Of a DNA stretch of 13,195 bases, positions 6,221-13,164 are shown in pieces (within the stretch, counting starts at the first letter, position 1; each line of letters opens with the position of its first letter). The stretch is from the NCBI GenBank assembly GCA_045603305.1, contig JAZULV010000097.1, forward strand, positions 1 through 13,195, written 5' to 3'. Source of the DNA: JAFRXK01 sp045603305. Lineage in GTDB: Bacteria > Bacillota > Clostridia > Lachnospirales > Lachnospiraceae. The position numbers were made by a program, and so were the translations under genes. Under the pieces are notes generated by a model, which saw only the letters and a list, made by a program, of their open reading frames with translations, had not been told where the DNA came from and ran no database searches.

Positions 6221-7165
6221 ATGAATATAGAAGCACTTATTGGTGATGCAAAAAAAATCGCAATACTTGGTCATGTAAGGCCTGATGGTGACTGTATAGG
6301 CTCATGCCTTGGTCTTGCAAATTATATATGGGATAACTATCCGGAATTACAGGTTGATATTTTTACTGAGCAATTTTCGGAAGAATTCATGATGCTTAAT
6401 GGTGCTGACAGGATAAGACATGACTATGAGAATGCAGAAGTATATGAGCTTTGTATTGCAGTTGATGTTAGTGAAAAAAGCAGACTTGGTGAGGGTGAGA
6501 AATGTTTTGACAAAGCTGTGAGAACACTTTGCATTGATCATCACTACACTAATAATGGCTTTGCTGATGAAAATGTGATTGAAAGTACTGCCAGTGCTGC
6601 CAGTGAGCTTATGGTTACTCTTTTAGATATGAATAAGATTAGCTTAAATGCAGCAGAATGTCTGTACCTTGGAATTGTGCATGATACAGGGGTATTTAAG
6701 CACAGCAATACTACAGAGAAGACTATGACATTAGCCGGTAAGATGGTTTCTAAAGGTGTTAATACTTCAAGGATTATCGACAATACCTTTTATAAAAAGA
6801 CTTTCTTACAGAACCGTCTGTTAGGGGAAGTGCTTATTGCAAGCAGGCTTTATCTTGACGGAAAGTGTATTATTGGTGCTGTAAGTAACGATAAGTTAAA
6901 GGAAATGGGGGCAGTGCCTAACGATACTAATGGTATCGTAGATCAGTTAAGAGTTACTGATGGGGTGAAGTGCACAGTTTTCTTATATGGTCTTGATGAC
7001 GGAGGATTCAAGGCGAGCCTTCGTTCCGACGAAGATATAGATGTGAGTGTGATTGCCGGAGCATTTGGCGGCGGCGGTCATGTGAGAGCTTCAGGCTGTA
7101 ATGTAAACGGTACGTTAGAAGAGGCTGTTGACAGTTTATTGGCGGAGATAAGTAAGCAAATCTGA
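6221..7165 (+). CDS. nrnA: DHH-family phosphoesterase, NrnA-type oligoribonuclease / pAp phosphatase
   Basis: A DHH/DHHA1 phosphoesterase of the NrnA (YtqI) type, which degrades 2-5-nucleotide nanoRNAs and dephosphorylates 3'-phosphoadenosine 5'-phosphate. This replaces Orn in Firmicutes. Metal-binding motifs are all present: GHVRPDGDC 17-25, AVDVS near residue 85, the DHH triad 106-108, and HDTG 154-157. The DHHA1 substrate-binding motif GGGGHVRASG is at 283-292. Length from ATG 6221 is 314 residues, normal for the family. An in-frame ATG at 6209 overlaps the rbfA end, but GGAG (6205-6208) abuts it directly, so 6221 is the better start though its spacing of 12 bases is long. It sits between rbfA and truB, the usual place, eight bases before truB. 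Exact substrate preference is inferred. Confidence 0.9.
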   Translation: MNIEALIGDAKKIAILGHVRPDGDCIGSCLGLANYIWDNYPELQVDIFTEQFSEEFMMLNGADRIRHDYENAEVYELCIAVDVSEKSRLGEGEKCFDKAVRTLCIDHHYTNNGFADENVIESTASAASELMVTLLDMNKISLNAAECLYLGIVHDTGVFKHSNTTEKTMTLAGKMVSKGVNTSRIIDNTFYKKTFLQNRLLGEVLIASRLYLDGKCIIGAVSNDKLKEMGAVPNDTNGIVDQLRVTDGVKCTVFLYGLDDGGFKASLRSDEDIDVSVIAGAFGGGGHVRASGCNVNGTLEEAVDSLLAEISKQI

Positions 7166-7173
7166 GGATTATA

Positions 7174-8085
7174 ATGAATGGAATTATAAATATATATAAA
7201 GAAAAGGGATTTACTTCCCATGATGTGGTCGCAAAGCTTCGTGGCATCTTAAAGCAGAGGAAGATTGGACATACAGGCACCCTTGATCCGGATGCGGAAG
7301 GTGTGCTTCCGGTGTGCTTAGGAAAGGCTACAAAGCTTTGCGATTTTTTAACCGATAAAGAAAAAGAATATCAGGCAGTGCTTTTGTTAGGAATTGAAAC
7401 TGATACCCAGGATATTTCGGGCGAAGTGCTGGAAGAGAAAAGCGTAGATGTAAGCGAAGAAGAAGTCAGACAGGCAGTAATGAGTTTTGTTGGTGAGTAC
7501 AGCCAGATACCGCCTATGTATTCCGCACTTAAGGTGAATGGTAAGAAGTTATATGAGCTGGCAAGAGAGGGCAAGACTGTTGAAAGAGCGGCAAGAGAGG
7601 TTATCATACATAATATTATTATCGAAGATATGAGCCTTCCGCGAATTACTATAAGAGTAAAGTGTTCAAAGGGCACATATATCAGAACTTTGTGTCATGA
7701 TATCGGAAAGAAGCTTGGATGTAACGGTTGCATGGAAAGTTTGCTGCGTACCCAGTCAGGTGTATTTAAGCTGGAAGGAAGCCTTAGACTGGATGAAGTT
7801 GAAAGCTTACGAGATGAGGGTACTCTGGAGAAGTATATTTTTCCTATAGATGGAGTGTTTAGTGAATATCCTAAGGTTCAGGTGAAGAAAGATGCTGAGA
7901 AGATGCTTTACAACGGCAATGCCATGTATGAAAACCAGCTTATATATAACTGTGAACAAAGCGTTTTAAGGGCAAATGATGTTTGTATATATGACAGTGA
8001 AGATAACTTTATTGGTGTGTACAGATATAGTGAGAAGGACAGGCAGTACAAGCCGGTCAAGGTGTTTCTTGGAGGAGATAAATGA
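7174..8085 (+). CDS. truB: tRNA pseudouridine(55) synthase TruB
   Basis: TruB converts U55 in the T-loop of nearly all tRNAs to pseudouridine and also acts as a tRNA chaperone. The 303-residue protein has the catalytic motif GHTGTLDPDAEGVLP at 32-46, with the nucleophile Asp38. PPMYSALK is at 113-120 with Tyr116, and KGTYIRTL at 166-173. The C-terminal 70 residues form a small PUA-like segment, as in Firmicute TruB. The start ATG 7174 is preceded by GAGG (7164-7167), which overlaps the nrnA stop codon. The gene ends in an ATGA overlap with ribF, indicating coupled translation. Identity is secure. Confidence 0.97.
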   Translation: MNGIINIYKEKGFTSHDVVAKLRGILKQRKIGHTGTLDPDAEGVLPVCLGKATKLCDFLTDKEKEYQAVLLLGIETDTQDISGEVLEEKSVDVSEEEVRQAVMSFVGEYSQIPPMYSALKVNGKKLYELAREGKTVERAAREVIIHNIIIEDMSLPRITIRVKCSKGTYIRTLCHDIGKKLGCNGCMESLLRTQSGVFKLEGSLRLDEVESLRDEGTLEKYIFPIDGVFSEYPKVQVKKDAEKMLYNGNAMYENQLIYNCEQSVLRANDVCIYDSEDNFIGVYRYSEKDRQYKPVKVFLGGDK

Positions 8086-9008
8086 TAGTTTATTCTGGTA
8101 AGGAAAAACTAAATATTACTGATAATACCGTTGTTACTATAGGTAAGTTTGATGGTATGCATAGGGGACATCAGAAGCTTATTAACAGTCTTAAAAAAGT
8201 ATCATTTGAAGAAGATTTAAAAACTGTATTATTCACCTTTGATATTTCGCCGGCGGCATATCTTAATAAGTCTGACAGAAGGTTTATTACGACTGACAGC
8301 GAAAGAATTAAGTTTACCGAAAATGCCGGATTGGATTATTTCGTGTCATACCCTTTTACTGAAACTGTGAGGTGTATGTCAGGGGAAGAATTTATCAGTA
8401 AGGTTCTTGTGGACGAGCTTCATGCAAAATGTATAGTGGTAGGTACTGATTTTAAGTTTGGCTATAATAGAAGTGGTGATGTTGAATTATTAAAGGCACT
8501 TTCCGAAAAATTTGGATATCGGCTTATAGTAGAAGATAAACTTAAAGACAGTAAGAGTAATGAAATAAGCAGTACTTTTATACGTTCATTAGTGAATGAA
8601 GGCGATATGGAAAGCGTATATGAGTGCCTTGGAAGATATTACAGCATTAGCGGTGAGGTTATTCACGGTAATCATATGGGCACGTCTTTTGGTATACCTA
8701 CTATTAATCAAAGACCTGAAGAGACGAAACTTCTGCCGCCAAAGGGAGTGTATGTTTCGCAAGTGAATGTTAATGGCAGGCTTTACGGAGGTGTAACAAA
8801 CCTGGGCTGCAAACCTACAGTCGGAAAAAATGATATAGGTATTGAAACTTTTATATTTGATTTTCATGAAGATATTTACGGAGTCTGTGTGGAGACAAAA
8901 CTTCTCAAATTTGTTCGCGGAGAAAGAAAATTTTCTTCCATAGATGAATTGACTATGCAAATTAATAAAGACATTGATGTAGGCAGACAATACCTGCTAA
9001 CTTTGTAA
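8082..9008 (+). CDS. ribF: Bifunctional riboflavin kinase / FAD synthetase RibF
   Basis: RibF makes FMN from riboflavin and ATP, and then FAD from FMN and ATP. The N-terminal adenylyltransferase domain (about 1-170) has GKFDGMHRGH at 21-30, the nucleotidyltransferase HxGH signature, and the later segment SSTFIR. The C-terminal flavokinase domain (about 185-308) has GIPTIN at 204-209, a variant of the usual GxPTAN with Ile for Ala but the Thr and Asn kept. GVTNLGCKPTVG and ETFIFDF follow. The 308-residue length is typical. The start codon overlaps the truB stop (ATGA), and GGAGGAG (8071-8077) lies just upstream. No FMN riboswitch is seen; the gene appears to be expressed with the operon. No terminator is visible after it, so some read-through into the next gene is likely. 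Confidence 0.96.
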   Translation: MIVYSGKEKLNITDNTVVTIGKFDGMHRGHQKLINSLKKVSFEEDLKTVLFTFDISPAAYLNKSDRRFITTDSERIKFTENAGLDYFVSYPFTETVRCMSGEEFISKVLVDELHAKCIVVGTDFKFGYNRSGDVELLKALSEKFGYRLIVEDKLKDSKSNEISSTFIRSLVNEGDMESVYECLGRYYSISGEVIHGNHMGTSFGIPTINQRPEETKLLPPKGVYVSQVNVNGRLYGGVTNLGCKPTVGKNDIGIETFIFDFHEDIYGVCVETKLLKFVRGERKFSSIDELTMQINKDIDVGRQYLLTL

Positions 9009-9030
9009 TAATATTTATAGATTTAAATGG

Positions 9031-9059
9031 TTGACAACTCTGCCATGCAAAGTTATAAT
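9031..9059 (+). promoter_or_regulatory. Perfect-consensus sigma-A promoter of the NlpC/P60 gene
   Basis: TTGACA (9031-9036) and TATAAT (9054-9059) match the sigma-A consensus exactly with a 17-base spacer. The expected start is near A9066, giving a leader of about 46 bases. It is the strongest-looking promoter in the window and separates the hydrolase gene from the upstream operon. A perfect core promoter usually needs a repressor or a structured leader to be controlled, which makes the repeat at 9072-9088 relevant. Confidence 0.88.
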
Positions 9060-9071
9060 TTATTTAACAAA

Positions 9072-9088
9072 TGTAACATTTATGTAAC
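9072..9088 (+). promoter_or_regulatory. WalR-like box: TGTAAC-N5-TGTAAC direct repeat
   Basis: TGTAAC occurs at 9072-9077 and again at 9083-9088 with a five-base spacer (ATTTA), an 11-base period that puts both copies on the same DNA face. It matches exactly the B. subtilis/Staphylococcus WalR (YycF) consensus TGTWAH-N5-TGTWAH. It lies at about +7 to +23, a position that would fit repression better than activation. The downstream gene is a NlpC/P60 wall hydrolase, a classic WalRK regulon class. Site and spacing are seen; the regulator is inferred. Related OmpR-type regulators such as PhoP recognise similar repeats. Confidence 0.5.
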
Positions 9089-9111
9089 AATTTTAGAGAG
9101 GTATTCTGGAG

Positions 9112-10284
9112 ATGAATAAGCAGTATATTGCTAAAGTGGGCATTTCAGTTGTGGCTGCTACAATGTTAATAGGTTTGTTATTTACGATGGGGACAGACGG
9201 AAAGTCTGATGATGTTTTATCAAAGGACGTTGATTACAAGGCCTATGCAAATGTAGAAGATAGTATGGCTGGTGAGACTGTTGAGAATGATGCAGCGATA
9301 GACTTGTCTGACATTGAAAAGGTCGGAGCTGTTGCAGGTATGGCACTTAACATAACAGATTATTATGAAGCAGTTTATAGTGGTGATGTTTCGGATTCTT
9401 TAGTATTAGAACTGGATGCATATACTTCCGAAGAGACAGCCAAGAAGCTTGAAGCTTTTGAAGAATATGAGAATTTAGGAATTACAACTGTTGATACATA
9501 TCTTAATGTACGAAAGAAACCTAGCAAAAATGGTGATATCATTGGTAAGATGGTTGGTAATAGTGCATGTGAGATATTAGAATATGAGGATGGATGGTAT
9601 TATATCCAGTCAGGTCCTGTTAAGGGATATGTAAGTGCAGATTACATAGTTACCGGTGATGAAGCTAAGAGAATTGCGATAGAAGAGGCAACACTTAGAG
9701 CTGTAGTAAGCACATCAGTACTTAATGTTCGTAAGGAGCCAAGCACAGACAGTAAGGTTGTTGAGAAGGTTGGTAATAAAGAGCGTTACAGTGTATTAGA
9801 AGTTCTTGATGGTTGGATTAAGATTTCCATAGATGGTGAAGAAGGTTATGTTTCTGACGAATTTGTTGAAGTAAAGTATGCGTTGTTAGAGGCTATAGAG
9901 TTTACTCCTGTGGATCCTAAATCAGCATTCCGTTCAAGCATTGTTGATTATGCATTACAGTTTTTAGGTAACCCTTATGTATGGGGTGGAACCAGTCTCA
10001 CACGAGGCGCAGACTGTTCAGGCTTTACGTTATCAGTATATAAGCATTTTGGTATTACACTTTCGCATTCTTCAAGAGCACAGGCGAATGAAGGACGCGC
10101 AATCAGTGGTTCTGAATTAAGACCAGGCGATTTGGTTTTCTATGGCGGAGGAAGAATTAATCACGTTGCTATTTACATTGGTAATGGTAAGATTGTTCAT
10201 GCTTCTGATGAAAACACAGGTATTATAATTTCAAGATACAACAACAGAACACCGGTTAAGTATGTGAATGTAATTGGTGATTAA
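9112..10284 (+). CDS. SH3b–SH3b–NlpC/P60 cell-wall hydrolase, exported or membrane-anchored
   Basis: A 390-residue surface protein probably cleaving peptidoglycan stem peptides (D-Glu-diaminopimelate type endopeptidase). The N-terminus has a short positive stretch and a hydrophobic segment (about 8-26), a signal peptide or membrane anchor; no lipobox Cys is seen. Residues 27-124 are an unrecognised acidic region. Two bacterial SH3 domains follow (about 125-182 and 196-251), each starting with a LNVRKxPS motif typical of wall binding. The NlpC/P60 domain (about 270-390) has catalytic Cys302 in DCSGF, His351 in NHVAIY and His363 in VHASD. AGAGAGG (9095-9101) lies ten bases before ATG 9112. The gene has its own promoter, WalR-like box and terminator, so it is an independent unit inserted between ribF and rpsO. 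Domain calls are firm; the precise bond cut is inferred. Confidence 0.92.
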   Translation: MNKQYIAKVGISVVAATMLIGLLFTMGTDGKSDDVLSKDVDYKAYANVEDSMAGETVENDAAIDLSDIEKVGAVAGMALNITDYYEAVYSGDVSDSLVLELDAYTSEETAKKLEAFEEYENLGITTVDTYLNVRKKPSKNGDIIGKMVGNSACEILEYEDGWYYIQSGPVKGYVSADYIVTGDEAKRIAIEEATLRAVVSTSVLNVRKEPSTDSKVVEKVGNKERYSVLEVLDGWIKISIDGEEGYVSDEFVEVKYALLEAIEFTPVDPKSAFRSSIVDYALQFLGNPYVWGGTSLTRGADCSGFTLSVYKHFGITLSHSSRAQANEGRAISGSELRPGDLVFYGGGRINHVAIYIGNGKIVHASDENTGIIISRYNNRTPVKYVNVIGD

Positions 10285-10295
10285 TTGATGTTTTC

Positions 10296-10332
10296 AGGGT
10301 TGTGTACTGATTGTATGCAACCCTTATTTTTT
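10296..10332 (+). terminator. Intrinsic terminator of the NlpC/P60 gene
   Basis: A 12-bp stem including two wobble pairs (10296-10307 with 10313-10324) with a five-base TGATT loop is followed by TATTTTTT. It lies 12 bases after the stop codon. It isolates the hydrolase unit from rpsO, which has its own promoter immediately downstream. Confidence 0.9.
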
Positions 10333-10367
10333 CGCTATTTTTAGTAGTAGATATTAAAAAATACCTG

Positions 10368-10396
10368 TTTACATTTATATTTTTATATGATATATT
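10368..10396 (+). promoter_or_regulatory. Sigma-A promoter of rpsO-pnp
   Basis: TTTACA (10368-10373) and TATATT (10391-10396) are separated by 17 bases, each with one mismatch to consensus. The predicted start near 10403 gives a leader of about 87 bases that contains the long hairpin described next. It lies directly after the hydrolase terminator. Confidence 0.75.
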
Positions 10397-10411
10397 ATCT
10401 AGGTGTGTAAA

Positions 10412-10461
10412 TGCCGATGCTCAGTGTTTGGACACTCCGACCAAATGCTTAGTATACGGTG
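10412..10461 (+). promoter_or_regulatory. Structured rpsO leader, candidate S15 autoregulatory RNA
   Basis: The leader can fold into a nearly continuous 19-bp hairpin: TGCCGATGCT (10412-10421) pairs with AGTAT plus CGGTG (10451-10461, A10456 bulged), and AGTGTTTGG (10423-10431) with CCAAATGCT (10441-10449), closing a nine-base loop. A competing hairpin AGTGT/ACACT (10423-10427 with 10432-10436) would expose TTGG, which can pair with CCAA (10441-10444) as a possible pseudoknot. S15 represses its own mRNA through leader RNAs in several bacteria. Folding is by eye; S15 binding is inferred from position. Confidence 0.6.
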
Positions 10462-10489
10462 AGATTATATTAATTAGGAGGAAAAAGAC

Positions 10490-10756
10490 ATGATTACTAA
10501 GGAAGCTAAGGCAGCTATCATTGCAGAGTATGGCAGAACACCTGAGGACACAGGTTCACCAGAGGTTCAGATCGCTATTCTTACAGCAAGAATCAATGAG
10601 TTAACAGAGCATTTAAAGGAAAACCCAAAGGATCACCACTCAAGACGTGGTCTTCTTAAGATGGTTGGTCAGAGAAGAGGTATGCTTGATTACCTTAAGA
10701 GCAAGGATATCGAAGGATACCGTACACTTATTGCTCGTCTTGGAATCAGAAAGTAG
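10490..10756 (+). CDS. rpsO: 30S ribosomal protein S15
   Basis: S15 is a primary 16S rRNA-binding protein of the 30S platform and forms inter-subunit bridge B4. The 88-residue protein has the standard length and full family motif: the N-terminal helix, then GSPEVQIAILTARINELTEHLKENPKDHHSRRGLL, and the end LIARLGIRK. An ideal AGGAGG (10476-10481) lies eight bases before ATG 10490. It has its own promoter and a folded leader, and is followed by pnp 178 bases downstream, the pairing seen in most bacteria. Autoregulation by S15 through the leader is likely but unproven here. Confidence 0.98.
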   Translation: MITKEAKAAIIAEYGRTPEDTGSPEVQIAILTARINELTEHLKENPKDHHSRRGLLKMVGQRRGMLDYLKSKDIEGYRTLIARLGIRK

Positions 10757-10770
10757 TAACTGTGAAGTTT

Positions 10771-10795
10771 ACAGGGTGGATAGTATCCACCCTGT
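10771..10795 (+). terminator. Strong hairpin after rpsO (partial terminator or 3'-end stabiliser)
   Basis: A perfect 11-bp GC-rich stem (10771-10781 with 10785-10795) closes an AGT triloop, 14 bases after the rpsO stop. The following TCTTGTG is a weak T-tract, so termination would be partial at best. It may set the S15:PNPase ratio or protect the rpsO 3' end from exonucleases. There is no obvious promoter between it and pnp, which argues for substantial read-through. Confidence 0.6.
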
Positions 10796-10819
10796 TCTTG
10801 TGCAGAAAGTTGTGTTTTA

Positions 10820-10912
10820 GCAGAAGAATTAGTCGGGACCACTGAAAAGCCAGTTTTTCTTTATAAAAAGGTTCGTAAAAGCTGGTTTTTCAGTAGTTTC
10901 GATATCTTCTGC
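10820..10912 (+). promoter_or_regulatory. Very long imperfect hairpin in the pnp leader, RNase III-type
   Basis: About 33 base pairs in three stacked blocks. The outer block is GCAGAAGA (10820-10827) with TCTTCTGC (10905-10912). The middle is TCGGGAC (10833-10839) with GTTTCGA (10896-10902), including two G·U pairs. The inner block is 18 bp, 10841-10858 with 10877-10894. The 18-base loop can form a further small CTTT/AAAG hairpin. It ends nine bases before the pnp ribosome binding site. In E. coli the rpsO-pnp region has an analogous long stem cut by RNase III, through which PNPase autoregulates. The structure is seen; the mechanism is inferred by analogy. Confidence 0.7.
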
Positions 10913-10934
10913 ATATTTTGAAAGGAGATTTCGT

Positions 10935-13031
10935 ATGTATAAGAGTTTTTCAATGGAACTTGCAGGCAGAACGCTTACAGTTGATGTAGGCAGAGTTGCA
11001 GCTCAGGCTAACGGAGCAGCACTTATGCACTATGGCGATACAGTTGTGCTTTCCACAGCAACTGCATCAGACAAGCCAAGGGATGGAATTGATTTCTTCC
11101 CATTAAGCGTGGAATATGAAGAGAAGCTTTACGCAGTTGGTAAGATTCCTGGAGGTTTCAATAAGAGAGAGGGTAAGGCAAGTGAGAATGCAATCCTTAC
11201 ATCAAGAGTTATTGACCGCCCTATGAGACCTTTATTCCCAAAGGATTATAGAAATGATGTAACACTTAACAACCTTGTGTTATGTGTTGACCCTGACTGT
11301 AGTCCTGAGCTTACAGCTATGCTTGGTTCAGCTATTGCTACAGCTATTTCAGACATTCCATTTGATGGTCCTACAGCAGCTACACATGTAGGTATGATTA
11401 ATGGAGAGTTTATTATCAATCCTACTTCAGAGCAGAAGCTTGTATCAGACCTTGCTCTTACAGTTGCTTCAACAAGAGAAAAGGTAATTATGATTGAGGC
11501 CGGAGCTAACGAAGTAGAAGAGTCTAAGATGATTGAGGCTATTTTTACTGCTCATGAGGTTAACCAGAAGATTATTGAGTTTATTGATACTATCGTTGCT
11601 GAGTGCGGTAAGGCAAAGCATGAATATGAGCACATCGATATTCCAGAGGATATGTGGGCTGACATGACTTCTTTCATTCCTTCAGAGGAGATGGAGGGTG
11701 CTGTATTTACAGATGTAAAGCAGGTAAGAGAAGAGAATATCAAGGTATTAAAGGAAAAGTTGGCTGAGCGTTATGAAGAGGCTAATCCTGACTGGGTTGC
11801 ATGGATTGACGAGGCAGTTTATAAGTATCAGAAGAAGACAGTACGTAAGATGATTCTTAAGGATCACAAGCGTCCTGACGGAAGAGCTATTAACCAGATA
11901 AGACATCTTGCAGCAGAGGTTGACTTACTTCCTAGAACTCATGGTTCAGGTATGTTCACCCGTGGACAGACACAGATTATGAATATCTGTACCCTTGCTC
12001 CGCTTTCTGAGGCACAGAAGATTGATGGTATTGACGTATTCGAGACATCAAAGCGTTACATGCACCACTACAACTTCCCATCATACTCAGTAGGTGAGAC
12101 AAAGCCTTCAAGAGGACCGGGACGTCGTGAGATTGGTCACGGAGCATTGGCAGAGAGAGCACTTGTACCGGTACTTCCGTCAGAGGAAGAGTTCCCATAT
12201 GCAATCCGTACAGTATCTGAGACTATGGAGTCAAATGGTTCTACATCTCAGGCAAGTGTTTGTGCTTCATCACTTTCACTTATGGCTGCCGGTGTACCTA
12301 TTAAGGCTGCTGTTGCAGGTATTTCATGTGGTCTTGTAACAGGCGATACAGATGATGATTATATTGTACTTACAGATATTCAGGGTCTTGAGGACTTCTT
12401 CGGAGATATGGACTTTAAGGTAGCCGGAACTCACAAGGGTATCACTGCTATTCAGATGGATATCAAGATTCACGGACTTACAAGACCGATTATCGAAGAA
12501 GCCATTGCAAGAACCAAGGAAGCAAGAACTTATATTCTTGACGAAGTTATGGCTCCTGTTATCGCAGAGCCAAGAGCAAGCGTTGGTAAGTATGCACCGA
12601 AGATTTCACAGCTTACAATTGACCCACAGAAGATTGGCGATGTAGTTGGTAAGCAGGGTAAGGTAATCAACAAGATTATCGACGAGACAGGTGTTAAGAT
12701 TGATATCAATGATGACGGTTTTGTATCAGTATGCGGTACAGACCAGGCTATGATTGACAAGGCTGTAGACATCATCAAGAGAATAGTAACAGATATTGAG
12801 GAAGGCATGATTCTTACCGGAACAGTAGTACGCATTATGCAGTTTGGTGCTTTCGTAGAGCTTGCACCTAACAAGGACGGTATGGTTCATATTTCAAAGC
12901 TTAGCAATAAGAGAGTTGCAAAGGTTGAGGATGTTGTAAATATCGGTGATGAAGTTACTGTTAAAGTAATCGAAATCGACAAGCAGGGACGTATTAACTT
13001 AAGTATTAAGGATGTTCCTACAGAAGAATAA
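10935..13031 (+). CDS. pnp: Polynucleotide phosphorylase (PNPase)
   Basis: PNPase degrades RNA 3'-5' with phosphate, releasing nucleoside diphosphates, and acts as a trimer; in Firmicutes it is the main mRNA 3' exonuclease and a partner of RNase Y. The 698-residue protein has the usual order: RNase PH-like domain 1 (about 1-215), an all-helical domain (about 240-310), catalytic RNase PH-like domain 2 (about 315-545), KH (about 555-615) and S1 (about 624-693). Catalytic residues Asp487, Asp493 and Lys495 lie in the motif EDFFGDMDFKVAG. GRREIGHGALAERAL is present for substrate binding, and the KH loop GKQGK is at 572-576. AAAGGAG (10921-10927) lies seven bases before ATG 10935. The long leader hairpin suggests autoregulation. 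A strong terminator follows. Confidence 0.98.
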   Translation: MYKSFSMELAGRTLTVDVGRVAAQANGAALMHYGDTVVLSTATASDKPRDGIDFFPLSVEYEEKLYAVGKIPGGFNKREGKASENAILTSRVIDRPMRPLFPKDYRNDVTLNNLVLCVDPDCSPELTAMLGSAIATAISDIPFDGPTAATHVGMINGEFIINPTSEQKLVSDLALTVASTREKVIMIEAGANEVEESKMIEAIFTAHEVNQKIIEFIDTIVAECGKAKHEYEHIDIPEDMWADMTSFIPSEEMEGAVFTDVKQVREENIKVLKEKLAERYEEANPDWVAWIDEAVYKYQKKTVRKMILKDHKRPDGRAINQIRHLAAEVDLLPRTHGSGMFTRGQTQIMNICTLAPLSEAQKIDGIDVFETSKRYMHHYNFPSYSVGETKPSRGPGRREIGHGALAERALVPVLPSEEEFPYAIRTVSETMESNGSTSQASVCASSLSLMAAGVPIKAAVAGISCGLVTGDTDDDYIVLTDIQGLEDFFGDMDFKVAGTHKGITAIQMDIKIHGLTRPIIEEAIARTKEARTYILDEVMAPVIAEPRASVGKYAPKISQLTIDPQKIGDVVGKQGKVINKIIDETGVKIDINDDGFVSVCGTDQAMIDKAVDIIKRIVTDIEEGMILTGTVVRIMQFGAFVELAPNKDGMVHISKLSNKRVAKVEDVVNIGDEVTVKVIEIDKQGRINLSIKDVPTEE

Positions 13032-13054
13032 CAAATGATAAATGATTAAATATA

Positions 13055-13096
13055 CCGCTTCAGATGTACTTGGATAGTGCGTTTGAAGCGGTTTTT
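13055..13096 (+). terminator. Intrinsic terminator of pnp
   Basis: A 15-bp stem with three wobble pairs (13055-13069 with 13077-13091) and a seven-base loop TTGGATA is followed directly by TTTTTG. It begins 23 bases after the pnp stop codon and closes the rpsO-pnp unit. Confidence 0.93.
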
Positions 13097-13114
13097 GTGT
13101 ATACTATAGTATGC

Positions 13115-13163
13115 AAAAAAGCTGCCTACCTAAAGGGTATACAGAGCAGGTGGCAGGTTTTTT
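13115..13163. terminator. Second terminator, probably bidirectional
   Basis: CTGCC plus ACCT (13122-13131, T13127 bulged) pairs with AGGT plus GGCAG (13148-13156). The stem is flanked by A6 (13115-13120) and T6 (13158-13163), so it can terminate transcription from either side. A gene converging from the right outside the window is possible. Confidence 0.65.
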
Positions 13164-13164
13164 A

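Noticed and set aside
8000..8082. Searched for an FMN riboswitch ahead of ribF
   Set aside because: ribF starts inside the truB stop codon, so there is no leader; no riboswitch-like conserved blocks are visible.
8589..8990. Minus strand open frame of 133 codons antisense to ribF
   Set aside because: The + strand encodes an intact, motif-complete RibF over the same stretch; the antisense frame has no start signals or recognisable motif.
10311..10493. Small + strand reading frame of 60 codons between the hydrolase and rpsO
   Set aside because: It starts inside the terminator stem, crosses the rpsO promoter and leader hairpin, has no ribosome binding site and shows no protein-like composition.
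10796..10934. Promoter for pnp inside the rpsO-pnp gap
   Set aside because: The TATAAA near 10862-10867 has no -35 box at a workable distance and lies in the loop of the long hairpin, so I do not call a promoter.
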